Positions 1 to 9,400 of a stretch of 21,732 nt of DNA are shown here, piece after piece (the first letter of the stretch is position 1; every line of letters starts with the position of its first letter). The position numbers and the translations under genes were made by a program. Below the pieces are notes generated by a model. It was not told the DNA's origin and searched no databases. It saw only the letters and a list, made by a program, of their open reading frames with translations. This DNA comes from a virus, in IMG/VR virus record IMGVR_UViG_3300042883_000537, positions 1-21,732 of that record; one strand, given 5' to 3'.

Positions 1-2
1 GA

Positions 3-140
3 GGAGTACTAGACTTTACCAGTCTTAGCACTGATATCAAGCCCAGTGCTAGCGAAGTTTATGATCTAGGTAGCCCGACAGCTCGTTGGAGAGATCTTTA
101 TCTAGCTGGTTCAAGTTTATATCTTGCTCAGCTCAGATAA
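3..140 (+). CDS. 3' end of upstream tail-fibre reading frame (partial)
   Basis: An open frame enters from the left edge and stops at a TAA at 138-140. It encodes the fibre motif DLGSPTARWRDLYL. A close relative of this motif (DLGSSTLPWRSLYV) sits inside the next fibre gene, where it is followed by more fibre, not by a stop. The frame downstream, shifted by -1, continues with the expected fibre sequence (SAQITANLAGVLNLPSGTT). I therefore infer that this fragment and the 86-1930 frame are one gene broken by a one-base deletion around 123-137. It could instead be a real C-terminus, but a stop right after this motif would be unusual. Confidence 0.6.
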   Translation, partial: GVLDFTSLSTDIKPSASEVYDLGSPTARWRDLYLAGSSLYLAQLR

Positions 141-1930
141 CTGCCAATCTAGCAGGTGTATTAAATCTGCCATCGGGTACCACTATAAACGGACAACTGA
201 TTATAGATCCTGCAAACACAGCTTTTAAAACTTTCTCAGTGGCAGGACAGTCGGATATTGTGGCAGACAGTGTGGTAGATACACTGACTGTGGCAGCTGG
301 CAACAGTGGTATAACATTGACTACCAATGCCACTACTGACACACTAACAATTGCCAACAGTGGTGTAATAGGCCTTGCAGGTACTGTGGGGCAGATCGGA
401 GTCAGTGCTGCAACTGGTACAGTGACATTGACCAATTTGGGCGTTACTAGTTTGGCAGGCACAGCAGGTGGCATCGGAGTAAGTGCTGCTTCAGGTAGTG
501 TGACCCTGACCAATCTTGGTGTCAAACAGATCGTAGGAACTGCTAGTCAGATCGGTGTAACTGGTGATGGCACAGGAATAGTAACCATTACCAATTTGGC
601 GCCAGCAAGTCCAACATTTAGATTTATTGTTGTAGACGGTGCTACCTTACAGCCAGTGGCAGCTGACAATATTTCAGATACACTGAATTTGATATCCGGT
701 AACGGACTAACAATTACCAAAGACACTGCAACAGATACACTAACATTCAGTGTAAACAGCAATTTAGATATCAGAGGTTCAGTGTTTGCAGATGACTCTA
801 CCATGTTGGTAGATGCTACTAACGGTGTACTGAGAGGAAATTTTATAGGTTCAGTGTTTGCAGATGATAGTTCGCAGATCATAGATGGCAACTCTGCCAC
901 AATCTACGGTAATATAGAAGCCACAACATTAAGAACATCAGATTCAAGAGTAACACTAGGTATAGGCGCAGGGGGCGACGGACTGCAAGGTTTAGACTCT
1001 GTTGCTATCGGAATCGTAGCAGGTGGATTTAATCAAGGAGACTACGCTGTTGCTATTGGTTCTGGTGCAGGCAATGTTAATCAAGGGAATCGTGCTGTTG
1101 CTATCGGAGCCGCCGCAGGTGCAGGTCAAGGCGATTACGCTATTTCTATAGGCAATGGAGCAGGGTATCCGTCAGCTGTTTCAGGATCCATTGCAATTAA
1201 CGCATCTGGATTTACACTAGATGCACCAGCGGCTGGTTTCTATGTTAATCCCGTTAGAAATCAAACTGGCACAAGCGGCATTGTACAATACGATTCTAGT
1301 ACAAAAGAAGTTACGTATAATTCCGCATTAGGATCAGTAAGCGGCACACTTAGCGGTACGTTTACTGGAAATATTTTTACATCATTGATTGATTCAGCAG
1401 ACAGTTCAGCAATTACTGTTACTCCTAAAACAATTTTTAGTAGCGATGTCAATGTAGAAAACGAGCTTACTGTATCTAATGGTATTACATTCAGTGACGG
1501 TAGTGTACTAAAAAGTTATAGTCCTGTTACAGTAATTGCTGCCACAACAACTACGCAGACAGTAAACGACGGAGCAAGTGCCTCATTTATACAGTTTGTT
1601 GACACAGTTGACACTGCTAATTCGTATAGTACTGGAACATTTACAGTACCATACACAGGTTACTATCAGATCAACATGTCAGTATATTTCTCAACCACAG
1701 TAACATTAAACCCGGGTAGCTTTCTTACTATAGATACTAACCTTGATGTCACTAAAGCGGTTGTAATTTTCAATGGTTCTTGGACTGGCAGTTATCTACA
1801 CTACTCAACTGTAATGCCGGCCTCTGCAGGAGATGCTGTTAGAGTTGCTATAAGACAAGTCAGTGGTGGACCTGTTGACATATCGAGTAGTAGTCGACTA
1901 GCAATACACCGCGTGAGCATAGGAGCGTAA
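86..1930 (+). CDS. Tail-fibre protein, 5'-incomplete, YadA-like head repeats and C1q-like tip
   Basis: Beta-rich virion fibre, probably a homotrimeric adhesin projecting from the baseplate. The nominal TTG start at 86 is unlikely to be real: the frame opens there only because of a probable one-base deletion near 126, and the true N-terminus lies left of the window. Visible modules in order: threonine/valine-rich repeats of the type GVTSLAGTAGGIGVSAASG (about nt 370-600); two FADDSxxxxD segments (about nt 780-900); YadA-head-like AVAIGxxAG repeats (about nt 985-1215); a connector with NPVRN and STKEVTY (about nt 1245-1320); and a C-terminal region (about nt 1515-1930) with TGTFTVPYTGYYQINMSVYF and an AGDAVRVAIRQ strand. 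That last pattern resembles C1q/TNF-like jelly rolls and is the probable receptor-binding tip. The next fibre gene follows one base after the stop. Fibre role is well supported; the receptor is unknown. Confidence 0.8.
   Translation: MERSLSSWFKFISCSAQITANLAGVLNLPSGTTINGQLIIDPANTAFKTFSVAGQSDIVADSVVDTLTVAAGNSGITLTTNATTDTLTIANSGVIGLAGTVGQIGVSAATGTVTLTNLGVTSLAGTAGGIGVSAASGSVTLTNLGVKQIVGTASQIGVTGDGTGIVTITNLAPASPTFRFIVVDGATLQPVAADNISDTLNLISGNGLTITKDTATDTLTFSVNSNLDIRGSVFADDSTMLVDATNGVLRGNFIGSVFADDSSQIIDGNSATIYGNIEATTLRTSDSRVTLGIGAGGDGLQGLDSVAIGIVAGGFNQGDYAVAIGSGAGNVNQGNRAVAIGAAAGAGQGDYAISIGNGAGYPSAVSGSIAINASGFTLDAPAAGFYVNPVRNQTGTSGIVQYDSSTKEVTYNSALGSVSGTLSGTFTGNIFTSLIDSADSSAITVTPKTIFSSDVNVENELTVSNGITFSDGSVLKSYSPVTVIAATTTTQTVNDGASASFIQFVDTVDTANSYSTGTFTVPYTGYYQINMSVYFSTTVTLNPGSFLTIDTNLDVTKAVVIFNGSWTGSYLHYSTVMPASAGDAVRVAIRQVSGGPVDISSSSRLAIHRVSIGA
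985..1215 (+). repeat. YadA-head-like repeat block in first fibre gene
   Basis: Roughly four imperfect copies of AVAIGxxAGxxxQGxx (SVAIGIVAGGFNQGDY, AVAIGSGAGNVNQGNR, AVAIGAAAGAGQGDY, AISIGNGAGY). In trimeric adhesins such repeats form a left-handed parallel beta roll. The block ends in the same type of connector (STKEVTY) that follows the longer repeat block of the next fibre gene. Confidence 0.75.
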
Positions 1931-1931
1931 A

Positions 1932-4900
1932 ATGGCAAAACAGAATATTAATGTAGGTACCACAGCTAACGACAAGAAAGGCGATAGCCTACGAGCCGCG
2001 TTCCAAAAAGTCAATGCTAACTTCACAGAACTTTACACAGCACTGGGAATAAATGCGGATGTTAATTTAAATATTGGTGCGTTTGAATTCACTGGTAGTA
2101 CTATCAGTACCACTGACAGCACACCCGTTGTGATTGATCAAGCAACCACCATAACCAGTAACTTAACAGTTGGCGGAGATATGTTGCCTAGTGTGGCCAA
2201 TGGTGGCGATCTAGGTAGTTCAACATTGCCTTGGCGCAGTCTGTATGTCAGCAACAACACAATTTTCCTAGGTGGCATAGCATTATCTGTAGACGCCGGC
2301 GGCAATCTATTGGTCGATGGCAGTCTAGTAACAGGTGGCGGAGGATCTAGTGTAACTACCAGTTCAACTGCTCCAGCAGACCCTAGTCTAGGCGACCTAT
2401 GGTATGACACTGCATCGGGCAGAACATATGTTTATTATGATGCTAGTTGGGTTGATGCCAGTCCCGTAGATGGTGTAGGTATCACCAGTTACAACGACCT
2501 AACCAACAAACCTACTTTGTTCAGCGGCAGTTACAACGACCTAACCAACAAGCCCAACCTGGGCGGCACATATCAGTTTTCAGTGGCTGCAGATGATTCA
2601 ACACAGAGATTAATATCTGCAGATGAAGTCATCAAGTTTGTAGGTGCAGGCGGAGTCACCACAGCCAGTGATGCAGAAGGCAATATTACTATCACAGGAA
2701 CTATACCTTCCAGTCTGGTCAACGGTGCTTATTCGGTTGTGCAAGAATCAACTGGCAATTTCAAAGTCAATGCACAGGCTATCGTTTCAGAAAATCAACT
2801 GGCTATTGAAGGTGATGGACTGGTGCAACTTCAATCAGCAAACGGTTCTTATATCAGTGTATGGAATGAAGGCAACACCAAAGAAATCAACCTAGTCTTA
2901 GTTGATAATGCTGAAGATCCCTCTCAAACTTGGACATTTAACACAGACCGCACCTTGATCCTGCCTGATGACAGTAGAATTAAATCCGCTACCAACATCG
3001 ACATCACCATAGACACTCCGGACAGCAGCACATTCAATTGGCGGTTTGGAGCGGACGGTGACCTAACACTGCCAACTGGCGGAGTTATTTCAGAAGGCGT
3101 TGTTACCAGCAATCCCACTATTCAACTTACACCAGCAAGCCCAGAGGTAGCCAGCCAAAAGTTAGTAATTAAAGGCGGCGGCTCGTATATCTACACTGAC
3201 AACGGCATAGAAATAAATTATTATGTCAATACTGCTCAAGTTGGTGATACTCTTACTTTCTATGTTTATTCAGATACATATGCTGATCAAACACTATACT
3301 GGTGGATCTACCCAGAAGGTGCTGGCATCGCTGATCCAGACTCTGGTACAGTAACATTAGACGGCAGCGGCGGTGACTTTAGTATTCTCGTTGACAGTGA
3401 TGACTACGAATTTACTATTCGTGTATCACCTGAAGAAGATAATTACGATCCTGAAAGTATAGGCGTTGAATCAGGTTTGATCAACAGTGACGCACCTTCA
3501 TATGTAGGAGGTGATCATCACCTACACTTGACCACAGGCGATTTAACAGAAACCAGTATCTTCTTGGGCACTGACGATCACAATGTGCGTACTACCACTA
3601 ACGGTAAAATACAAATAACCACCCCCAATGCGACTAACAAGATTTGGGAGTTTGACACGGCAGGTGATTTGACCATACCAGGTGATATCAAGAGCAACGG
3701 CAACATCAACATTGACATCAACTTGGCAGATTCAACTCTGCGCAGATGGCAGTTCGGTGAAGATGGGGATCTAACATTCCCTAACGGTGTTCTTAAGATT
3801 GCCGGTAATACAATTAGCAATTATGTTGCCGGTGATGAAGAGGGCAGCGGAAGTCAACTTGAAGTATCTCAATCAAAGACAGTTATCACAAACGGAGTTA
3901 CTAATAGTCTTGGCGAAGGTGGCCCGTCACTAACAGGTCAATCTCTATTTGAAGTTAGCACCAACGGAATTCTCAGCTCCTTCCAAGTTATCAATACATT
4001 AGGTGAGGGTGAGTCAACACTGATCAGTGAATACCTAACTGAATTAGACAACAATAGCTTTAAGATCGGACAAAGAGCTACTAATGATCTAGGTGACGGT
4101 AGCGAACCTCTTGTAGCATTTAATGGGTGGACCTTTGGCATAGAAGAAGACAACATTACGCTGGCAATAACATTCCCAGACGGCACAACACAGACCACCG
4201 CAGCCCAAGCATTCTCGTTCAGTGTGGCAGGAGATGATTCCACACAGAGAGTAATCAGCAACAACGAACTCATCAAGTTTACGGGTGCAGGAGGTATTAC
4301 CACTGCCAGTGATGCAGAAGGCAATATCACAATCAACTATGTTCAAGGTGATATCCGCAGTGAAGGCAACATCAACATCGACATTAACCTTGCAGATTCA
4401 ACTCTGCGTAGATGGCATTTTGGGGAAGATGGTGAGTTAACAGTACCAGGACCGATTAGTGGATTAGGAAATGCTAAACTAGACTTTACTACTTACGCCA
4501 ACGTTGCATATCTAACAAGTACTAGTGATGATACTACTGCATTGTATATGGGGTCGGTATCTGCTGAGTTATACGCTCAAACAAATATACTCATCAGGAC
4601 CAATACTGATGGAGCATCAAAACAATGGACATTTGGTGACGATGGCAGTTTAACATTGCCAGGTAGTATCACACTAACAAATGGTGCTGTGATAAAAGAC
4701 ACAGCTGGCGATGCTGTGGCATTTGGTTCGCAAGCAGGGCTCACCAGCCAGAGCAGTGGCGCGGTGGCTGTCGGTAATGCTGCTGGTCAAACTACTCAAG
4801 GTGCCTACTCAGTAGCCATTGGCACCACTGCTGGACTTATTAGTCAGGGACAAAATGCAGTGGCCATTGGTGTAAGTGCTGGTGAAACTTCACAAAGTGT

Positions 4901-5726
4901 TGATGCTGTAGCCATCGGCAATGCAGCTGGCCTCAGCCTTCAAGGTGCTAACACAGTGGCCATTGGTGTAAGTGCTGGTAATACCGGTCAAGGTGCTGGC
5001 GCAGTGGCTATTGGTTACTATGCTGGCGGCGGTGAACAAGGTGTCAATTCTGTGGCCATTGGTTATGCTGCCGGCTACAATGGTCAAGCCGCTAACTCAA
5101 TCGTTCTAAATGCCACTGGCAGTGTGTTGAATCAATCTATACCTAATACATTCAAAGTGGCACCAATTAGGAATATCAGTGCTACCAGTGGAGTATTGCA
5201 ATACAACGACAGTACCAAAGAAGTTTCATACAGTAATAGTGTCACTGCTGAAACATTCAACACGGATCAGATCACTGTTGTGGGCAATAGAATCAGCACA
5301 ACGGTCACAAACGCCAATCTTGAAATAGAATGCAATGGCACTGGTGGTGTGGTGATCAACACCCTAGCAGAAGCTACCACTGCCAGCACAGCCAGAAGTG
5401 CTGGTTATCTAGGTATCCCGGCAAGCGCAGTTTCAACCACTGCCACATTGACCATAGCAGATGCTGGCGAACACATTTATGTAACAACCACAGGCCAGAC
5501 CATAACCATTCCAGCAGCCGCATCAGTGGCCTATCCAATAGGAACCACTCTTACATTCATTGCTGGACCAAGTGCTACCACAGTGACTATTGCTATTACC
5601 TCAGACACACTGAGATTGGCGGGTGGCACCAGCACTGGCACAAGAACACTGGCGGCCAACGGTATGGCCACAGCAGTCAAGGTAGCTGCCACTACCTGGT
5701 ACATTAACGGAACAGGACTAACATAA
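1932..5726 (+). CDS. Long modular tail-fibre protein (1264 aa)
   Basis: Large trimeric-type fibre. Residues 1-40 (INVGTTANDKKGDSLRAAFQ, then KVNANFTELY) match the N-terminal attachment module of several fibre genes of marine T4-like phages, so this is probably the baseplate-proximal end. Next come a DLGSSTLPWRSLYV segment (about 95-110), two tandem YNDLTNKP linkers (about 187-205) and two FSVAxDDSTQRxIS modules (about 216 and 761). At least six WxFGxDGxLTLP-type repeats are spread between about 330 and 910. A block of eight YadA-head-like AVAIGxxAG repeats covers about 927-1056, followed by the STKEVSY connector. The C-terminal domain from about 1145 (GYLGIPASAV ... TSDTLRLAGGTSTGTRTLA) is of a type common at phage fibre ends. 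An AGGAG ribosome-binding site precedes the ATG. Specific receptor unknown. Confidence 0.85.
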   Translation: MAKQNINVGTTANDKKGDSLRAAFQKVNANFTELYTALGINADVNLNIGAFEFTGSTISTTDSTPVVIDQATTITSNLTVGGDMLPSVANGGDLGSSTLPWRSLYVSNNTIFLGGIALSVDAGGNLLVDGSLVTGGGGSSVTTSSTAPADPSLGDLWYDTASGRTYVYYDASWVDASPVDGVGITSYNDLTNKPTLFSGSYNDLTNKPNLGGTYQFSVAADDSTQRLISADEVIKFVGAGGVTTASDAEGNITITGTIPSSLVNGAYSVVQESTGNFKVNAQAIVSENQLAIEGDGLVQLQSANGSYISVWNEGNTKEINLVLVDNAEDPSQTWTFNTDRTLILPDDSRIKSATNIDITIDTPDSSTFNWRFGADGDLTLPTGGVISEGVVTSNPTIQLTPASPEVASQKLVIKGGGSYIYTDNGIEINYYVNTAQVGDTLTFYVYSDTYADQTLYWWIYPEGAGIADPDSGTVTLDGSGGDFSILVDSDDYEFTIRVSPEEDNYDPESIGVESGLINSDAPSYVGGDHHLHLTTGDLTETSIFLGTDDHNVRTTTNGKIQITTPNATNKIWEFDTAGDLTIPGDIKSNGNINIDINLADSTLRRWQFGEDGDLTFPNGVLKIAGNTISNYVAGDEEGSGSQLEVSQSKTVITNGVTNSLGEGGPSLTGQSLFEVSTNGILSSFQVINTLGEGESTLISEYLTELDNNSFKIGQRATNDLGDGSEPLVAFNGWTFGIEEDNITLAITFPDGTTQTTAAQAFSFSVAGDDSTQRVISNNELIKFTGAGGITTASDAEGNITINYVQGDIRSEGNINIDINLADSTLRRWHFGEDGELTVPGPISGLGNAKLDFTTYANVAYLTSTSDDTTALYMGSVSAELYAQTNILIRTNTDGASKQWTFGDDGSLTLPGSITLTNGAVIKDTAGDAVAFGSQAGLTSQSSGAVAVGNAAGQTTQGAYSVAIGTTAGLISQGQNAVAIGVSAGETSQSVDAVAIGNAAGLSLQGANTVAIGVSAGNTGQGAGAVAIGYYAGGGEQGVNSVAIGYAAGYNGQAANSIVLNATGSVLNQSIPNTFKVAPIRNISATSGVLQYNDSTKEVSYSNSVTAETFNTDQITVVGNRISTTVTNANLEIECNGTGGVVINTLAEATTASTARSAGYLGIPASAVSTTATLTIADAGEHIYVTTTGQTITIPAAASVAYPIGTTLTFIAGPSATTVTIAITSDTLRLAGGTSTGTRTLAANGMATAVKVAATTWYINGTGLT
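2991..3073 (+). repeat. Inter-gene repeat type 2, copy 1
   Basis: An 83-nt module encoding NIDITIDTPDSSTFNWRFGA and DGDLTLP. An almost identical DNA copy lies at 8421-8503 in another fibre gene, including the preceding ATTAAATCC stretch. DNA-level identity beyond what protein conservation needs suggests recent exchange. Confidence 0.85.
3699..3780 (+). repeat. Inter-gene repeat type 1, copy 1
   Basis: A module of about 82 nt encoding NINIDINLADSTLRRWQFGE followed by DGDLTFP. Near-identical copies occur at 4364-4447 in the same gene and at 7011-7093 and 7902-7984 in the fibre gene two positions downstream. Confidence 0.85.
4364..4447 (+). repeat. Inter-gene repeat type 1, copy 2
   Basis: Second copy of the NINIDINLADSTLRRW module. 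It is preceded by a GATATCCGCAGTGAA stretch, nearly matched before the copy at 7011 (AATATCCGCAGTGAA). Confidence 0.85.
4710..5125 (+). repeat. YadA-head-like repeat block in second fibre gene
   Basis: Eight imperfect copies of an about 17-residue unit AVAIGxxAGxxxQGxx. At DNA level the 20-mer GCCATTGGTGTAAGTGCTGG occurs exactly twice, about 100 nt apart. The repeat number is likely to vary between relatives through slippage or recombination. Confidence 0.8.
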
Positions 5727-5727
5727 T

Positions 5728-6420
5728 ATGACAGGCGTAACAGCATTAATGACCAGTTATGGCGGAAGCTCACTGCCAACTTTGGTATACGATTTAGACG
5801 CAGCCAACTATTCTGCTGTGCCTGTGAACGGCACCTCGGATGCTACAGGAACTTACACACTATCGGTGGCCAATGCTGGCGGCAGTATTTCTTGGCAATC
5901 TGCCAACGGTGGGGTATTTAGAAAAAGCAACAACGTGGGCACTGATGTTATCTATGGTGGTCCTAACTATGTCACCGGACAAAGTTACACAGTGTTCATG
6001 GCCTACAAACGCATAGCAACTGCTGATGGTAGATTATTGAACACACAAAGCGAAGCCAGCAAAGACTGGCTCATGGGTCTGTACAACGGCCACGACCAAA
6101 CATTCTATCCTAACTTTGCAGTTAACCTGCCGTCATCGGGTGCTGATCTCTTCTGGCATCTTGATTTTGCTACTTGGAACACTTCAACAGGTCTAGGACA
6201 ACTATATTCTGCAACCAGTTCCTCGCCAACTGGCACATTGTTCACCGGCACCAATGCTGGTGGTGGTGGTTTCAATCAGTTGCGATTGTTCAGTCGTTCA
6301 TCAGGCAGTGAAGTACAAACAGCTGATATAGGATTTATCAAAGTCTATAATGGTGTATTAACGCTGTCCAATGTTCAGTCGCTGTATACCACATACAAAG
6401 CAAGATTTGGATACCCATAA
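5728..6420 (+). CDS. LamG/concanavalin A-like domain protein, probable fibre accessory or tip
   Basis: A 230-aa protein separated from the preceding fibre gene by a single base, so almost certainly co-translated with it. The pattern LVYDLDAANYSAVP, followed by a SYTVFMAYKR strand, a central WLMGLYNGHD segment and a C-terminal IGFIKVYNGVLTLSNVQSLY helix and strand, fits the LamG/concanavalin A-like jelly-roll fold seen in many phage fibre-associated proteins. Such domains usually bind glycans. It lacks the N-terminal attachment module of its neighbours and has no signal peptide, so it may ride on the preceding fibre as a separately encoded tip or adhesin. The fold assignment comes from pattern recognition and is moderately secure; the binding target is unknown. 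Confidence 0.65.
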   Translation: MTGVTALMTSYGGSSLPTLVYDLDAANYSAVPVNGTSDATGTYTLSVANAGGSISWQSANGGVFRKSNNVGTDVIYGGPNYVTGQSYTVFMAYKRIATADGRLLNTQSEASKDWLMGLYNGHDQTFYPNFAVNLPSSGADLFWHLDFATWNTSTGLGQLYSATSSSPTGTLFTGTNAGGGGFNQLRLFSRSSGSEVQTADIGFIKVYNGVLTLSNVQSLYTTYKARFGYP

Positions 6421-6442
6421 AACGGTAAATATCCTAAAGAGA
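6420..6442 (+). promoter_or_regulatory. Late-promoter-like element with RBS, copy 1
   Basis: AAACGGTAAATAT, one variable base, then CTAAAGAGA, ending seven bases before the ATG at 6450. The same 23-nt element with one difference, at the same distance from the ATG, precedes the fibre gene at 10025. The GGTAAATA core (6424-6431) agrees with the T4 late box TATAAATA at six of eight positions, and AAAGAGA may serve as ribosome-binding site. Role inferred. Confidence 0.5.
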
Positions 6443-6449
6443 ACACACA

Positions 6450-9400
6450 ATGGCAATATTAAATTTTCCAAACTCAGGGCTAGTGGCAAATGCAACACAA
6501 TACACTGGCGACAACGGCATAACCTACACCTGGGACGGTGTTAAATGGATAGTGCAGTCCGCAGGCATTGTTGGCACTATAAGTTACACAGACTTGACCA
6601 ACAAGCCCACTATACCTACCAGCTTTGATAGATTGGTCAACGGTGCCAACACAGTTAGCCTCGGCTCAGACGGTTCATTAACACTGCCAGCCACTGGTTC
6701 ATTATCAACAGGTAGTATATATTTTAATGGTTCACTACACACTGGAAGTCAAAGTCAATACCAGTTTGAAGAAATTATAACTGGGGAGGGCGAAGAGGCT
6801 GTATACTCTTCGAAATTATCACTGCCAAACATTGCAGAGATTTTTGCAGGCGAGGACCTTAGTCTTTCAACCTGGGGATCAGGAGTTGCTATAAAGGTAA
6901 GAAATCCTAGTGATTTCAGTGATCATACTTGGTCATTTGACAATAACGGTAGTCTAACATTGCCTGGTGCTTTGACATTTCCGAGTGGTGGTGGTAATAT
7001 CCGCAGTGAAGGCAACATCAACATTGACATCAACCTCACAGACTCAACACTGCGTAGATGGCAGTTTGGAGAAGATGGTGATCTAATATTGCCAGCAGGT
7101 GGAGATATCAAGAACAGCACAGGCACTAGTGTACTAGGTGGCGGAGGTGGTTCCAGTTTAGTCAACGGCACAGAAACCTTTACACTTTCCGCAACAGGTA
7201 ATGCAACATTCAGCGGCGAAACTGGCGGTGTTAATAGAGGTATCGTATGGGACTACGGCGCGGTTGCTGGCGGTGTTAACAGTAGGATTAGACAAGACGA
7301 AGATGGCCTAACTGTTCGTGCTTACACAGAGAACGGTGGAAATTATGCTGCCCCAGTACGAATCCTCACCAATCAAGGTGATAACGAGCGAGTTTGGCAG
7401 TTCGACGGTGCTGGAGATCTAACTCTGCCCACAGGTGGTGACATCAAGGACAGTGAAGGCAACTCAGTATTGGGTGGTGGCACAGGCGATAGTCTAACCA
7501 GTAACAATGACATCAACATCACAGTCAACAGTGAAGATAGCAGTAGCTATACTTGGAACTTTGGACAGACTGGTATACTAACAGCACCAGATGATATTGT
7601 CACTGGTACAAATGGTGGTAGATTTGTACAAGACTGCGGCGATGGCACAACTTCAATGCGTTGGATCAATGTAGAGGTTGACGACGATACCACACAACTT
7701 ATTCGAGCCTACAGTGGTGATCCAGATGGTGAAGGTGACAGTGACGAACGAGCACAGATTAAACTAAACTGGCAGGATGAATATCGCAGTGGCCTAACCA
7801 TTAGATCATTTGATCGTACAGATAGCATGTCGACAGTTAGCCATGATTGGAAGTTTCAAGGCGACGGTGGTCTAGAACTACCAGGCGATATCCGTAGCGA
7901 AGGTGCCATCAACATTGACATCAACCTGTCAGACTCAACTCTGCACCGTTGGCAGTTTGGTGAGGATGGCAACTTAACATTCCCAAGTGGCATGACCATG
8001 GGATACCTCGAAGGTGCTGAAGGCATCCAGGGAAGTGTTAATACCACAGTAGGCATTTTATCACAAGGCACAAGTGGTGCTGCCGCTTTACAATGGATAA
8101 ACGATGCCGAAAACGCAACGGCTGTTGCGACTGTAATAGTCAACAGTTTGTTTGCGCCCAGTACAGGCACTGTGCAAATCATTACAGGTGATGTTGGTCC
8201 AGTTCCAGAACACAGTTGGACCTTTGGCCCCGATGGTGATCTAACACTGCCAGATGGTGGTCCAATATGGTTTGGCGGTAATAACTGCCGCATACAAGCG
8301 TTGCAGGCTTTCAGCATCTCCAGTGATGGAGGTATCGTAGTAGAAGTAACTGATAAACAATGGGCCTTTGGCCTCGATGGTACTTTAACATTACCCAATG
8401 ACGGTGGTATTAAATCCTCTACCAACATTGACATCACCATAGACACTCCGGACAGCAGTACATTTAATTGGCGATTTGGTGCAGATGGTGAACTGACACT
8501 GCCAGTAGGTGGTGATATTGTTGACAGCACAGGTGCAAGTGTATTAGGCGGTGGCACTAGTATACCCACTGTGGTTACCACTGGAGCCGTTGGGGTTGAT
8601 GGTGCGGCCCACGCCAAGGTGCAATTCACTGTGGCCAGCGGCACAGAAGTGACCGCTGTTGGTGTTACTGTGATAGGAGTGTCTGTTCCAGCCAACAGCC
8701 GAATTACCCTGTCTGGATCTCCAGGCACAGGATCATTTGATATTGTGGCCGTTGCAACCTACACCACCCCCGGCGACACTTATATATTCACTCCGTTTGC
8801 CACAAATGCATCAGGCACTGGTTATGGTGCACCAATAGCAGGTGAAGGAACAAATCCTTGCTTGGTAAGAGGCACCTTGATTACCATGGCGGATATGTCA
8901 AGGGTGGCTGTGGAGAATATCACATACAATGACGACATTCTGGTCTGGGACTTTGATCTTGGAGAGTTTGCATCGGCCAAACCTATATGGATCAAGAAAA
9001 CACAGACCGCAGTGGTGTCTTGCTTACTAACATTCAGTGATCACAGCGAATTGCAAATTGTTGGTGATTCACCAAAAGCACATAGAATTTTCAATAAAGA
9101 AGCTGGCAAGTTCACATACGGCTCAATGCCAGAGACTCCAATAGGAACAACCACATTCAATGACCAAGGTGAAGAAATCACGCTGATCAGCAAAGAATGG
9201 ATTGTGGGTGAGGTTGAGTTCTATAATGTGATGACAGACTATCATATGAATCTATTTGCCAATTCAATTCTAACCAGTATGCGTTATAATAATGTATATC
9301 CTATCACAGATATGAAGTTTGTCAAGGACAGCAGAACACTACGCACCGCAGATGATTATCCAAATGTTGAAGAAAGATTATACAAAGGATTTAGATTGGC

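Noticed and set aside
3938-4346. Two minus-strand frames of about 85-130 codons in the long fibre
   Set aside because: They are antisense to clear fibre modules, have no ribosome-binding site and no recognisable sequence.
4710-5110. Regular repeats that might suggest a CRISPR or tandem satellite
   Set aside because: The period is codon-based and encodes YadA-like AVAIG units within an intact frame; there are no constant repeats with unique spacers.
7856-8728. A 290-codon open frame on the minus strand
   Set aside because: It is a shadow of the fibre repeats. Its Pro/Ser/Val-rich product mirrors the plus-strand Gly/Asp/Thr codons, and similar minus frames appear under every fibre repeat.
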